Positions 44,547 to 53,936 of a stretch of 64,000 nucleotides of DNA are shown here, piece by piece. Made by a program: the position numbers and the translations under genes. The stretch comes from Chitinophagaceae bacterium (lineage in GTDB: Bacteria > Bacteroidota > Bacteroidia > Chitinophagales > Chitinophagaceae): contig JALHNJ010000004.1 of NCBI GenBank assembly GCA_022843585.1, forward strand, positions 1 through 64,000, in the 5' to 3' direction. The notes beneath the pieces were generated by a model, which was given only the letters and a program-made list of their open reading frames with translations, made no database searches and was not told where the DNA came from. Position 1 is the first letter of the stretch, and every line of letters begins with the position of its first letter.

Positions 44547-45644
44547 TTAGCGTAGGGATATCGGAGGAGCAGCATTTTCAATTGAAAATTTTTCTCCAAG
44601 AATACCGGCAATAGTCTGCGCTACCTGAGATTGGTAGAACTGCTGCTCTTCTTTTATTTCACCAACGGAATTAATACCCGGACCCATCAACGCCAGCCAG
44701 GTTTGTGATGACCCTTTAATAAACTGGCCATGAGAAGACCATTTTGAGGCTCTGCTGCCACGGCCATGATCTGTAGTAATAATAAATGTAGTATTATTCT
44801 TATAGCCGGGTGTTGTTTGTACCCAATTCCATAACTCGCCAATCATTTTATCTACCTGTGCTGCTTGTTGCAAATAAAGATCGTATCTGCCCTGATGTGC
44901 AAACTCATCCGTTTCTCCCAAACTTATGTAGGCAAGCCTTGGCTTGTGTTGACGAATATACTCTTTTGCAGTCAAAAAAGTCAGTTGATCATGCCGGGTA
45001 GCAGTTTTATCATAAACGGCTTCGGATTGTACTGCATTAATAATTTGTTGTTGCAAAGAATTGCTTTCCAGGTTTTCGTACCCGCTATTTATCGGCAGAT
45101 TATTTCGTTCTGTATTTAAAATATAGGGAAATACATCCCAAGAAGAAAATATAGCTACCTGGTTTTTAAAGGCCTGCTTACTTTCAAGATATTCGAATAC
45201 ATTAATATGGGGGTTCTTTATTTTCCTATTGGATGAGATTGATATATCTGCAATACCCGTAAACATTTCATTATACCCGGGATATGACAAGGAATAAAGA
45301 TTCGCAACATTTACCTTATTATCATATTGCCTGTTGCCAAGTAGTTGCCCCTTTTTGGCAATTACATTCCAAAAGAAGGGTAATAGTTTTTTTCTCCTTT
45401 CTTCAAATGAAGAATCCCAATATAGCAACTTAGTAGTAGAAGTATCTGGAGTAAACTTTTCTGAATTAATGATTGCCGGATCAGCACCATTAAAAACTTC
45501 CTGCCATCTAAAACCATCTATAGTAATAACTATAAGATTGCTTGCCACAGGAAGTTTGCTTTTAGGGAAATAATTTTTTGATTCCTGCTTATACATCGGT
45601 TGTAGCATTATCATCAATAATGCAGTAGCCCAAATGCTTTTCAT
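44547..45644 (-). CDS. Alkaline phosphatase superfamily protein (phosphodiesterase/phosphatase-like)
   Basis: A 365-residue exported hydrolase of the alkaline phosphatase superfamily, cytoplasmic membrane-exported by a short signal (MKSIWATALLMIML). Metal-site motifs can be read: D in VITIDGFRWQEVF, the DxxxH pair in GETDEFAHQGRYD, DH in ITTDHGRG and H in KWSSHGQF. The nucleophile region YSLSYPGYNEMFTG is the family pattern. It most resembles the type I phosphodiesterase/nucleotide pyrophosphatase branch. It is convergent with the PiT gene (2-base gap) and carries 11-bp-phased repeats upstream, fitting a phosphate-scavenging role (inference). Confidence 0.78.
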   Translation of the reverse strand: MKSIWATALLMIMLQPMYKQESKNYFPKSKLPVASNLIVITIDGFRWQEVFNGADPAIINSEKFTPDTSTTKLLYWDSSFEERRKKLLPFFWNVIAKKGQLLGNRQYDNKVNVANLYSLSYPGYNEMFTGIADISISSNRKIKNPHINVFEYLESKQAFKNQVAIFSSWDVFPYILNTERNNLPINSGYENLESNSLQQQIINAVQSEAVYDKTATRHDQLTFLTAKEYIRQHKPRLAYISLGETDEFAHQGRYDLYLQQAAQVDKMIGELWNWVQTTPGYKNNTTFIITTDHGRGSRASKWSSHGQFIKGSSQTWLALMGPGINSVGEIKEEQQFYQSQVAQTIAGILGEKFSIENAAPPISLR

Positions 45645-45686
45645 GTGTAACGGTTTTACAAAATAAGCAAGCAGATATGAACGTAC

Positions 45687-45716
45687 CATTATCCAGAAAT
45701 TATGAAAGCATTAATA
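45687..45716 (-). promoter_or_regulatory. Possible Pho-like direct repeats upstream of the phosphatase-like gene
   Basis: In gene orientation TTAATG, ATAATT and ATAATG occur at exact 11-bp spacing, 45-70 bases before the ATG. The region is AT-rich, so three units could be chance. Confidence 0.3.
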
Positions 45717-45821
45717 CTATTGATCCTTTTTACAATTGCATAAGGTTTATGTAATAATAATTTAATCAACGTTTCATCACCAGGACATAGCAGATAACAA
45801 AATTTGTAAAACTCCAGCCCA

Positions 45822-46670
45822 ATGGAAAAAAGACCCGTAGATATTGCTGTAATTTCTGATTTACATCTTGGCACTTATGGCTGCAAAGCCAATGAAATTG
45901 TTGCATACCTGAAAAGTATATCGCCACAACTATTAGTACTAAATGGCGATATTATTGATGCGTGGCAATTCAGTAAACACTATTTCCCTGCTTCTCACAT
46001 GGCTGTTATTAAAGAAATATTTCATTTACTCACTAATGGCACCCGGGTAATATATATAACAGGCAATCATGATGAATTCTTACGTCGCTATGCTGATTTG
46101 GAATTGGGGAACTTGCAACTAACCGATAAAATGCTGATAGAAATACATGGCAAAACAACCTGGATATTTCATGGCGATGTATTTGACAATACAACAAAAG
46201 GAGGTGCAAAGTTCTGGGCCCGGTTAGGCAGTAATGGTTATGCGGTATTGCTGGGCTTTAATAGAATGGTAAACCGATGTTCTAAATTTTTTGGCCGTCA
46301 GCCTGTATCACTTTCCCGGAGATTGATGAAAAGAATTGACAAATCAATTATTCGAACGGATGAATTTGAAACGATGGTTGCCGATTTAGCTATTCGAAAA
46401 AAATATGACTATGTTATTTGTGGGCATATACATCATCCCAAAAAAAGAACGATAGAAACTAGTGAAGGATCTGTTACTTACTTAAATACAGGGGATTGGC
46501 TGGAACATTCTACCGCCCTAGAATATTATAATAATGACTGGCATATTTATACGCATACTGAAACTGCTAAAGCTACCGCCCCCTTAAAAAAACAACCCAT
46601 GCAGGCCGAAGTAATGACCAATGAAATTGCATATTCTCTATACACTCTACAAAACGAGTTTAAGTTATGA
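45822..46670 (+). CDS. UDP-2,3-diacylglucosamine diphosphatase-like metallophosphoesterase
   Basis: A 282-residue calcineurin-like phosphoesterase with the complete metal ligand set: SDLHLGTYG, NGDIIDAW, GNHDEFL, FHGDVFD and CGHIHHPKK. This set and the order match LpxH-type enzymes, which remove UMP from UDP-2,3-diacylglucosamine to give lipid X in lipid A synthesis; the Bacteroidota members are long-form relatives. It overlaps the following glycosyltransferase gene (ATGA), so both products may act on the same envelope glycolipid. Assignment to the fold is secure, to lipid A synthesis probable. Confidence 0.78.
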   Translation: MEKRPVDIAVISDLHLGTYGCKANEIVAYLKSISPQLLVLNGDIIDAWQFSKHYFPASHMAVIKEIFHLLTNGTRVIYITGNHDEFLRRYADLELGNLQLTDKMLIEIHGKTTWIFHGDVFDNTTKGGAKFWARLGSNGYAVLLGFNRMVNRCSKFFGRQPVSLSRRLMKRIDKSIIRTDEFETMVADLAIRKKYDYVICGHIHHPKKRTIETSEGSVTYLNTGDWLEHSTALEYYNNDWHIYTHTETAKATAPLKKQPMQAEVMTNEIAYSLYTLQNEFKL

Positions 46671-47677
46671 AAATATTCTATGCGGTACAGGCTACCGGCA
46701 ACGGCCATATCAGCAGAGCTATGGAATTGCTTCCTTATTTACAGCAGTATGGCTCAGTAGATATTTTTCTAAGCGGCGACAATAGTCACCTTGCTCTTGA
46801 TGCTCCCATAAAATATCGTAGTAAAGGAATTAGCTTATTTTATAACTGTAATGGCGGCCTGGATTATTGGCACATGATAAAAGGGCTACATCCTTTGCGG
46901 ATTCGGGATGAAATAAGGGATTTGCCAGTTGAGAAATATGACGTGGTACTAAATGATTTTGACTATATAACTTCCGCAGCCTGTGCTCGAAAAAAAATCC
47001 CTTCTATTCATTTCGGCCACCAGGCAAGCTTTCTATCTCCGCTAACACCAAGGCCAGCCAAAAAACAAGTAACAGGCGAATGGTTACTGAAACATTATAT
47101 AAAAGCTACACATCATATTGGCTTACATTTTAAATCGTATGACGATTTTATCTTTCCTGCTATTGTAAAAAAAGAAATACTGGAAGCAGACCCTGGTGAT
47201 AATAACCATATCACTGTTTATTTACCATCTTACTGTGAACCACAGTTGCAGGAAGCTTTTTTTGCTTTACCTGATTTTCAGTTTCATATTTTCTCCAAAG
47301 AAACAAAGTCAATAAGAGCTGTAAACAATATAATTTTTCTCCCGGTTGATAAATTACTTTTTAATCAAAGCCTCATTAATTGTACCGGTATTATTACAGG
47401 AGGTGGTTTTGAAACACCTGCCGAAGCCTTACATCTGGGTAAAAAAATAATGACTATACCTATTCGTGGACAGTACGAACAGCAATGCAATGCGGCTGCA
47501 ATGGCTTCGTTGGGAGTTTACCATCTTACTAAAATTGATGAAACGTTTGCCCCTGTTTTCTACAAATGGATAGAGGCGCCTTCTCCAACAGCTGTAGATT
47601 ATGCCAACGTTATTCCCCCTTGCCTGGAACAAATTTTCTTATTGGCGGAGCGATCCTTACAGCAGAAAGCCGCTTAA
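46667..47677 (+). CDS. GT-B glycosyltransferase (MurG/UGT-like)
   Basis: A 336-residue glycosyltransferase of the GT-B fold. The N-terminus (KIFYAVQATGNGHISRAMELLPYL) has the glycine-rich loop of MurG-like enzymes, and the C-terminal nucleotide-sugar binding region reads NCTGIITGGGFETPAEALHLGKKIMTIPIRGQYEQQCNAAAM, the conserved donor-site pattern of this class. It has no membrane helix. Translation is coupled to the upstream LpxH-like gene, suggesting glycosylation of a lipid A precursor or other envelope lipid. The sugar and acceptor are unknown. Confidence 0.8.
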   Translation: MKIFYAVQATGNGHISRAMELLPYLQQYGSVDIFLSGDNSHLALDAPIKYRSKGISLFYNCNGGLDYWHMIKGLHPLRIRDEIRDLPVEKYDVVLNDFDYITSAACARKKIPSIHFGHQASFLSPLTPRPAKKQVTGEWLLKHYIKATHHIGLHFKSYDDFIFPAIVKKEILEADPGDNNHITVYLPSYCEPQLQEAFFALPDFQFHIFSKETKSIRAVNNIIFLPVDKLLFNQSLINCTGIITGGGFETPAEALHLGKKIMTIPIRGQYEQQCNAAAMASLGVYHLTKIDETFAPVFYKWIEAPSPTAVDYANVIPPCLEQIFLLAERSLQQKAA

Positions 47678-47695
47678 CGAATATTCAAAAAGGCA

Positions 47696-47735
47696 AAAAA
47701 AACCACCCCGGCCTGTCTGCTTCGGGGTGGCAACT
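47696..47735. terminator. Strong hairpin after the glycosyltransferase gene
   Basis: CCACCCCG and CGGGGTGG form an 8-bp GC-rich stem. An A-run precedes it, so it reads as a textbook terminator on the minus strand; on the plus strand the T-run (47752-47759) lies 22 bases further on, making plus-strand termination less standard. Confidence 0.65.
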
Positions 47736-47964
47736 GCTGAGAAAAACTGCATCTTTTTTTTGCTTAACATGAGTGATGCAATCCTGGACGATGGGTAAAG
47801 AACTGATGCAAAGATGTTGTTGGTTTATTATCCTGCTGTTACATCAAGATTAAGTGAAGGTTATTAATCAGTAGGTTATATGCTCAATAAGCATTTATTC
47901 TTAGACCTGAAAAACTTAATATTACTTTATTGTTAAGTTTTGTAGCTTTAAGCAGCTCGCCTCC

Positions 47965-49173
47965 ATGAAAACAAGGTGCTACATATTATCCCTGTTGCTT
48001 TTTATAAGCTTTTTGCCAAAAACATCTTTTGGTCAAAACAACTATTCTACTATTTCCTTTGATTTTTTTGGAGACCCGGTTAGTTTAACCTTTGACAAAT
48101 CCAATGAAATAAGCTTTGGTGAAATTCTTACCCAACAAACATTGCAGTCTTTCCAAAAAAAGATTGCTGCCGGCAATTCCGATCTATTTATAAAAGAATT
48201 GCTGGATTATAAAAAACAATACCAGCTAGACGACTGGCTCTATTACCAGCTGATCCGGAAAACAGCACAACATATTAGTCCTAAAACGGAGAACTATTAT
48301 CGCTACACCTTATACAAGTGGTACCTGCTTACCAAATCCGGTTATGATGCCACGATAAAAACGAATGGAGAAAAAATGCTTTTTTATGTACACACAGAAG
48401 AGAGCATCTACAACATACCCTCTTATATTAAAAATGGCAAACAATATGTTTGTCTTAATTATCATGATTATGGAGGCTATATTGATTTTGAAAAAGAAAA
48501 ATTTATTGAAGTTGAACTTCCTGTAATCGGAGCAGAGAAAGGGTTCTCCTATAAAATAACACGGTTGCCGGAATTTAGTCCGGGTGATTATGAGGATAGA
48601 AAACTACAGTTCAATTATAAAGAAACCGATTACCAGTTTAAAGTAAAACTAAACCCCCAGATAAAAACAATTTTTGCAAATTACCCGGTGGTGGATTATG
48701 AGTCTTATTTTAATATTCCATTAAGTAAAGCAACACATGAATCCCTAATTCCTTTATTGAAAAAAAATGTGAAAGGGATGAATACAAAAAACGGTGTTGA
48801 CTATCTTATGCGTTTTACCCGTTATGCTTTCTTGTTTGAAAAAGACTCAGAAGTGTATGGAAAAGAAAAAAGATTATCACCTGAACAAACATTATTGTAC
48901 GAACAAAGCGACTGTGAAGACAGGGCTGCGTTGTTCTTTTCGTTAGTGAAAGAGATTTATAACCTGCCCATGATTGTGCTGGCCTATCCTGATCATGTAA
49001 CAATAGCTGTAAAGTTCAACAGACCAGTTGGCACACCAATACTATATAATGGAGATAAATATTCCGTTTGCGAACCTACCCCTCAAAAACAAGACCTTGC
49101 TGTAGGTCAGCTATCCCGTAATCTTAAAAAAGAGCCGTATGAAATTGTTTACGCCTACTCCCCATCCCATTAG
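47965..49173 (+). CDS. Secreted transglutaminase-like protein
   Basis: A 402-residue exported protein with a signal peptide (KTSFGQ). The C-terminal third contains EQSDCEDRAALFFSLVKEIYNLPMIVLAYPDHVTIAV, in which Cys (DCEDR) and His (PDHVTI) match the first two residues of the transglutaminase-like triad; the third (Asp in typical members) may be the acidic residue in YSVCEPTPQ. The N-terminal 270 residues are beta- and Tyr-rich and unrecognised. Such proteins in Bacteroidota are often annotated as transglutaminase-like hypothetical proteins. Substrate is unknown; its location is periplasm or surface. Confidence 0.68.
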   Translation: MKTRCYILSLLLFISFLPKTSFGQNNYSTISFDFFGDPVSLTFDKSNEISFGEILTQQTLQSFQKKIAAGNSDLFIKELLDYKKQYQLDDWLYYQLIRKTAQHISPKTENYYRYTLYKWYLLTKSGYDATIKTNGEKMLFYVHTEESIYNIPSYIKNGKQYVCLNYHDYGGYIDFEKEKFIEVELPVIGAEKGFSYKITRLPEFSPGDYEDRKLQFNYKETDYQFKVKLNPQIKTIFANYPVVDYESYFNIPLSKATHESLIPLLKKNVKGMNTKNGVDYLMRFTRYAFLFEKDSEVYGKEKRLSPEQTLLYEQSDCEDRAALFFSLVKEIYNLPMIVLAYPDHVTIAVKFNRPVGTPILYNGDKYSVCEPTPQKQDLAVGQLSRNLKKEPYEIVYAYSPSH

Positions 49174-49180
49174 TAATTAA

Positions 49181-49618
49181 TTACTCTTTTCTTCCGGGCA
49201 ACACGGTCACATCTTTTTCCAGCCTCTCTAATAACTTCTTTGTATCATCACTCATAGCGGTAAAATATTTTTCCCCCGTTTTAATAAAAGAAAGTGTCAT
49301 ACATTCTTTATTGCGGGAAAAATAAATGGTTTCTACAGCTCCGGCCTTGCCATAAAAGTAAATCTTGCCTTGTGTAACGCAACTATCCTTTGCCTCAACA
49401 ACTTTCCCATTTACATCGGTTGCAACAACGGGTAAAGGATTCTTTACAACCACTTTTGTCATATTAAAGAAACGTGGGTCACCGGGTGTATGATAGTACA
49501 TTACTACTGCACTGTCACTTTCTGACAGCGTAGGCAGCATCTTTATCTTCACTGTTTTATTTGTACAACCAATAACAAACAAACTGCAACAACAAACAAA
49601 CAGGCTAACTATTTTCAT
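49181..49618 (-). CDS. Small lipoprotein of unknown function
   Basis: A 145-residue lipoprotein with signal sequence MKIVSLFVCCCSLFVIGCTNK; the lipobox is VIGC. The mature part is Lys- and Val-rich with likely beta-strands (VVMYYHTPGDPRFFNMTKVVVKNPLP) and contains no domain I recognise. I place the start at 49618, where the signal begins, not the longer ORF start at 49639. It is convergent with the transglutaminase-like gene (7-base gap) and separated from the beta-helix lipoprotein operon by a terminator. Confidence 0.62.
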   Translation of the reverse strand: MKIVSLFVCCCSLFVIGCTNKTVKIKMLPTLSESDSAVVMYYHTPGDPRFFNMTKVVVKNPLPVVATDVNGKVVEAKDSCVTQGKIYFYGKAGAVETIYFSRNKECMTLSFIKTGEKYFTAMSDDTKKLLERLEKDVTVLPGRKE

Positions 49619-49640
49619 AGACAATTCTTTTAGCACCAAA

Positions 49641-49672
49641 ATTAAAAACGTCCTGAAAATTATTCAGGACGT
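49641..49672 (-). terminator. Terminator of the TonB receptor/beta-helix lipoprotein operon
   Basis: Perfect stem ACGTCCTGAA / TTCAGGACGT with a short loop, followed on the minus strand by TTTTTAATTTT. Confidence 0.85.
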
Positions 49673-49699
49673 ATAAATTTATTTAAATCAACTTATAAA

Positions 49700-51052
49700 T
49701 TAATAAGCAGCATTCTGCGGATCCCAATTGCACCAACCACTTGTCCAGTTAGTAGCTCCAAAAGCACCACGATAAGTAGTACTCGAAAAGAAAGCATTCA
49801 TGCCAGCAAAACTTGAACCAGCTAGTGCAGGAGAACCGGCAGCAGGTAAAAAGTTTGGTGATGTTGAATAAAAAGGACTGGTTAACATTATTGCAGCAGA
49901 TGTTGCATACGTATTACATCCTTCAGCTTCAGCCTTAGTTTGTATTTGTGCATTAGTTGCTAATGCTGCATTAGCTGTTTTATAAGGGAGTGTGGTGGCA
50001 TGTACCATGTTGTTCTTAAACTCTGAAACACCATTGGTATAATAATCATTAAGGGTGTTATCTGATTCCAATGAAAAACCAGCATCCGGGTGTCCCATTA
50101 AAATTGAGTTGCGAAGAATAAACTGTGTTGATCTTCTCCATCTGTTAGAAAAATTGTGGTTTGCTGCTGTACCGGAAGCATCATTTGGACCAACAAATGT
50201 AAAGTTGCTTAATTGTGGTTTTGTACGTGGAGATACTGTTGTACCAGCAGCATCATTATCACACTCAATAGCGTTACCAGCGTCACCAGCATCTACAAAA
50301 TCTGGTTTACGACAAGATACCGCAAATTGTATCTTACCAGTATACCCAAAATCAAAATCAAAATCATCATCGGCCGTAGCAAAAGCTACCAGGTTTTTTG
50401 CATTCACTGTACCACCAAAAAATTCATACGCATCATCATTACCAAATGATACTTGTATATTTTCCAAAATAGTACCAGAACCAACACCACCACAAGTCAA
50501 TCCATTAATTTCAGAACCAGGTTCTGCAGCTATACCTGCATATTCAATACGAACAAAGCGAAGGATACCGCTTTCATCTAACGGATCTGTGCCACCATAT
50601 TGACGGCCAACACCACCTTCAATTGTTGGTGCCGGATCAAGCGGACGATTTGTTGGTGCTTTACCTAATAAAATAATGCCACCCCAATCACCCGGAGCTC
50701 TTGAACCAACAGGCTTACCACTTGTAAACACAATTGGGCTTGCAGCTGTACCCGATGCTACGATTTTAGCTCCTCTTTCAATAATCAAAGCTCCCTTTTC
50801 TGTTATATCACTTTGGATTACAGAACCTGCTTCAAATGTAACAGTAGCACCATCAGTAACATAAACATAACCTTTTAATATCCATTTACCTTTAGCATAA
50901 AATTTACTGGAAGAGATTACGCCACTAATAATATTACTGGTAGGGTCAGGGGGTGCTATAACAGCACCACCTTCATCAAAATTCACTTTTACACAAGAAG
51001 TGAAGCTGAAGGTTGTAGCGAGTATCAGCGTTCCCAAAAAAAACTTTTTCAT
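49700..51052 (-). CDS. Surface lipoprotein with parallel beta-helix, partner of TonB receptor
   Basis: A 450-residue lipoprotein (lipobox FTSC in TTFSFTSCVKV). The mature sequence has the repeating short strands and Gly/Asn/Asp turns of a right-handed parallel beta-helix (GALIIERGAKIVASGTAASPIVFTSGKP, GGIILLGKAPTNRP, ILENIQVSFGNDDAYEFFGG), plus Asp-rich turns (ADDDFDFDFGYTG) that could bind cations. It is encoded 51 bases downstream of a TonB-dependent receptor and is presumably its outer-membrane lipoprotein partner, in the position a SusD usually takes. No T9SS tail is present. Substrate unknown; the Pho-like upstream array suggests a phosphorus compound (inference). Confidence 0.75.
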   Translation of the reverse strand: MKKFFLGTLILATTFSFTSCVKVNFDEGGAVIAPPDPTSNIISGVISSSKFYAKGKWILKGYVYVTDGATVTFEAGSVIQSDITEKGALIIERGAKIVASGTAASPIVFTSGKPVGSRAPGDWGGIILLGKAPTNRPLDPAPTIEGGVGRQYGGTDPLDESGILRFVRIEYAGIAAEPGSEINGLTCGGVGSGTILENIQVSFGNDDAYEFFGGTVNAKNLVAFATADDDFDFDFGYTGKIQFAVSCRKPDFVDAGDAGNAIECDNDAAGTTVSPRTKPQLSNFTFVGPNDASGTAANHNFSNRWRRSTQFILRNSILMGHPDAGFSLESDNTLNDYYTNGVSEFKNNMVHATTLPYKTANAALATNAQIQTKAEAEGCNTYATSAAIMLTSPFYSTSPNFLPAAGSPALAGSSFAGMNAFFSSTTYRGAFGATNWTSGWCNWDPQNAAY

Positions 51053-51103
51053 ATCAATTTTTGTTTTTGTTGTTTTTAATTTTATAGTCAGTTGTTGTGG
51101 TAA

Positions 51104-53902
51104 TTATTTTTTACCGATGTTGAAATCGTAAGTAAATCCAATAGTGATCGTAGAGCCTGGTGTAAATGAATTGAATAACCTGTCGCTACCTTTACTGAAT
51201 GCTTTTTTACTATCCACATTCTCATAGAAGTAATAAGGATTGTTCAAAATATCGGCCCAGGTAAGTTTTACTTCACCCCTGCTTTTCATTACTTTTTTCG
51301 CTAATTGAAAATCGACCTGGTCACGGGGTCTCTCATAGATGTCCGGAAAATCGAGGTTACCAACTAATGAAAGTCGCTGACCGATTCTGTTATATAATAA
51401 CGAACCGCTCCATTCACCTTGCTTGCTGTTGTATTGCAATCCAACGTTGGCCAGGTAGGGTGATTGACCTTGTAATGGACGGTTAACAGAAGTTGCAACA
51501 CCGCCTGCTGTAGTGCCAGATAAAGTAACTTTTGAATAGCTGTAAGTAAGATTGGCAAACACACTAAAATTATCCAGTGATTTAGCAACGAAGTCTAAAT
51601 TTTTTCTTACTTCAAACTCCGCTCCAACAGTATAGGCGTTATCTACATTGCTATAGCCATAATTTCTTCTGTCCAATACACTCGATGGATCAAGACGAAG
51701 TTCAATAGGGTCATCAAAGTATTTGTAAAAACCACCGATAGTAATTGCTTCTCCGCCTTTAGGATAAAACTCATAGCGAACATCACCATTTAAAATAGAA
51801 GTCCTTTTCAAATTCAAGTTTCCGTTTACACCATAATTAGCTTCATAGTCATAAAATGAAAATGGTGCAATTTCTCTGAACTCTGGTCTTGCAACAGTGC
51901 GGCTACCAGATACACGAATGCTATTTTTTAGGTTAGGAGATAAGGTAAAGTTGAAGGATGGCAACAGATCCCATTTTTCTGTATTTACCACTACTCTTTT
52001 AGAAGTAACATCTTTTGTTGTGAGGAATTGTTGAAAGTTCTCAACCCGTAAACCCCACACTAATCTTATTTTTTCGCCAAACTTGCTATCGAACATTCCA
52101 TACATTCCATTAAGTATGGATACACCGAAGTATTTATCCTGGTTGTTTGTAAAATCATTTAATACAAATCCATCATTAGCAATATTAGCTGCCGCAAAAA
52201 TCTGGTTGAAAGGAAGCTCTGCTTTATCACCATCGAACTGTGTTGGAGATGCTGGCTGGTACTGGAATATACGGCTACGGAAATCACGGATACGGATCAA
52301 TGTAGATCCTCCGGTTTTAAAAATCTGTTTGTTATTCTTTATAGTGAACGGAATAGTAAGGCTTCCGTTTGCACCATAGCTAAAATCTTGCAGGTTACTA
52401 TAAAAGCGACGGGTATCATCATCATTATACTCAAATGGACTAGTTGATCCTTTTGAGCGGAAATAAGCTGATGTACGTAAATCTGGTTGTGATTTTCCGT
52501 TATACGCAAAGTTCCCGTTCCATTTTAATTTGATACCACTGGTTGTAAGCTGATGATCACCTTCTAGCTGGCCACTATACAATGAACGTTGATTTAATAC
52601 AGAGGAGCGAAAATTAATTTCCTGTATGCGGTCATCATTAACTCCTGTTCTGATATAATAATTATCTTCAAAAAGCTGGTTAAATAAGTTCTTAAAAGAA
52701 ATTTTATGTCTTCCTTTTACGTAAGAAATATTGGCTATTGCCCCGGTATTTACACTATACTTATTTTGATTATCATTAAGTACTACTATAGCATCTCCAT
52801 CCTGTTCATGCAGCCTTCTTTCCACATTGTATTGCAGCATGCTGTTGCGGTATTGCACGGAAAGAATTGTCCCCAGTACGCCACCATTTTTAAACTTTGT
52901 ACTCTTACCCCAGGTAAGGCTATAGGTTTGTGTAGGAAGTGCTTTGTTGTTTACTTCACTATAAACATCGTTGTTGAGTAATTGGCTCCAGGCAATTTTT
53001 TGTTGCGTGGTTCCACTGCGATATTCTTGTTGTGTTTTCGGAAAATCTGCAGGAAGTTTTCTTGTTTTATCATCAAACCCCAGCCAATCCATTCCGTTTC
53101 TTTCATTACTGGTAAAATCGTTAAACACAGATTGTGTATTAAAGCCAAGAGCAACACTTACAGTTAGTAGATCTCTTGTAGGTACATCTTTGGTATTGAT
53201 TTGTACGAGACCCCCTGCAAACTCACCTGGTAATTCTGGGGTAGCTGTTTTATTAATAATAATATTATCAATAAGTGAAGAAGGAATTACATCAAAAGAA
53301 AATGCTTTTTTATCAGGCTCCGTACTTGGCAACTGTGCATTATTAATAACAGCAGAATTGTAACGATCGCTCAATCCACGAACTACCACAAATTTTCCAT
53401 CCTGGATACTGGCACCACTAACTCTTTTTAAGACTTCACCAGTATTTCTATCTGGCGTACGACGAATAAAATCTGCAGCCAATCCGCTTGATAAAGCTGT
53501 ATTACTTCTTTGAAAAGTAAGTAAAGCAGCAGTGTTCTCCTGTTTCCTTGAAGTTGTTTTAATGACAACGCCTTCAAGGTTTGACTTATCTTCTAAGACA
53601 ATCTCCAGGTAATTTTCCTGGTTCGCAGTCACATCAACATCTGAAATTGATTTAGTTTGATAACCGGTGTTGGAAACAGTAAGTGTGTATTTTTTTCCCG
53701 CCTCCAGCGTAATGTAAAATTTACCTTCAATGTCTGCTAATACCTGCTTGCCAGCACCATCAATGACAATGGTAGCTCCCTGCAATGCTTCGTTCCGGGT
53801 ATTTATTACCTTACCGGAAAGCTTAATTGTTTGTGCCTGTGTTATTGCAAAAAGGCCAATAGAAAGAAGTAAAGTAAAGACGAATCGCAGCCTGAAGTAC
53901 AT
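51104..53902 (-). CDS. TonB-dependent receptor with CarboxypepD_reg-like domain, Pho-array regulated
   Basis: A 932-residue outer-membrane receptor. After the signal peptide (IGLFAITQAQ) come a CarboxypepD_reg-like domain (GKVINTRNEALQGATIVIDGAGKQVLADIEGKFYI), a plug (FIRRTPDRNTGEVLKRVSGASIQDGKFVVVRG) and a barrel with a Phe-rich C-terminal strand (ITIGFTYDFNIG). Receptors of this length paired with a beta-helix lipoprotein recur in Bacteroidota. The gene starts 35 bases from an array of six 11-bp repeats and a CACCTTTG promoter element, so it is very likely controlled by an OmpR/PhoB-type activator. The substrate is not known. Confidence 0.85.
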   Translation of the reverse strand: MYFRLRFVFTLLLSIGLFAITQAQTIKLSGKVINTRNEALQGATIVIDGAGKQVLADIEGKFYITLEAGKKYTLTVSNTGYQTKSISDVDVTANQENYLEIVLEDKSNLEGVVIKTTSRKQENTAALLTFQRSNTALSSGLAADFIRRTPDRNTGEVLKRVSGASIQDGKFVVVRGLSDRYNSAVINNAQLPSTEPDKKAFSFDVIPSSLIDNIIINKTATPELPGEFAGGLVQINTKDVPTRDLLTVSVALGFNTQSVFNDFTSNERNGMDWLGFDDKTRKLPADFPKTQQEYRSGTTQQKIAWSQLLNNDVYSEVNNKALPTQTYSLTWGKSTKFKNGGVLGTILSVQYRNSMLQYNVERRLHEQDGDAIVVLNDNQNKYSVNTGAIANISYVKGRHKISFKNLFNQLFEDNYYIRTGVNDDRIQEINFRSSVLNQRSLYSGQLEGDHQLTTSGIKLKWNGNFAYNGKSQPDLRTSAYFRSKGSTSPFEYNDDDTRRFYSNLQDFSYGANGSLTIPFTIKNNKQIFKTGGSTLIRIRDFRSRIFQYQPASPTQFDGDKAELPFNQIFAAANIANDGFVLNDFTNNQDKYFGVSILNGMYGMFDSKFGEKIRLVWGLRVENFQQFLTTKDVTSKRVVVNTEKWDLLPSFNFTLSPNLKNSIRVSGSRTVARPEFREIAPFSFYDYEANYGVNGNLNLKRTSILNGDVRYEFYPKGGEAITIGGFYKYFDDPIELRLDPSSVLDRRNYGYSNVDNAYTVGAEFEVRKNLDFVAKSLDNFSVFANLTYSYSKVTLSGTTAGGVATSVNRPLQGQSPYLANVGLQYNSKQGEWSGSLLYNRIGQRLSLVGNLDFPDIYERPRDQVDFQLAKKVMKSRGEVKLTWADILNNPYYFYENVDSKKAFSKGSDRLFNSFTPGSTITIGFTYDFNIGKK

Positions 53903-53914
53903 ACCTGTTTATTT

Positions 53915-53932
53915 CCGGCAAAGGTGTGCCGG
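53915..53932. promoter_or_regulatory. Inverted repeat over the -7 region of the TonB receptor promoter
   Basis: CCGGCA and TGCCGG flank the -7 element (CACCTTTG on the minus strand, 53919-53926). It could be a second regulator site or form a hairpin at the 5' end of the mRNA. Confidence 0.4.
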
Positions 53933-53936
53933 AGAG

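Noticed and set aside
47566-47798. Two overlapping plus-strand ORFs (47566-47772 and 47601-47798) after the glycosyltransferase gene
   Set aside because: They lie in other frames across the gene end and the GC-rich hairpin; their sequence is low-complexity and they have no plausible start context.
49700-51052. Considered whether the beta-helix lipoprotein is a T9SS cargo
   Set aside because: It has a lipobox but no FnIII-like module or type A sorting tail; the C-terminus ends NWTSGWCNWDPQNAAY.
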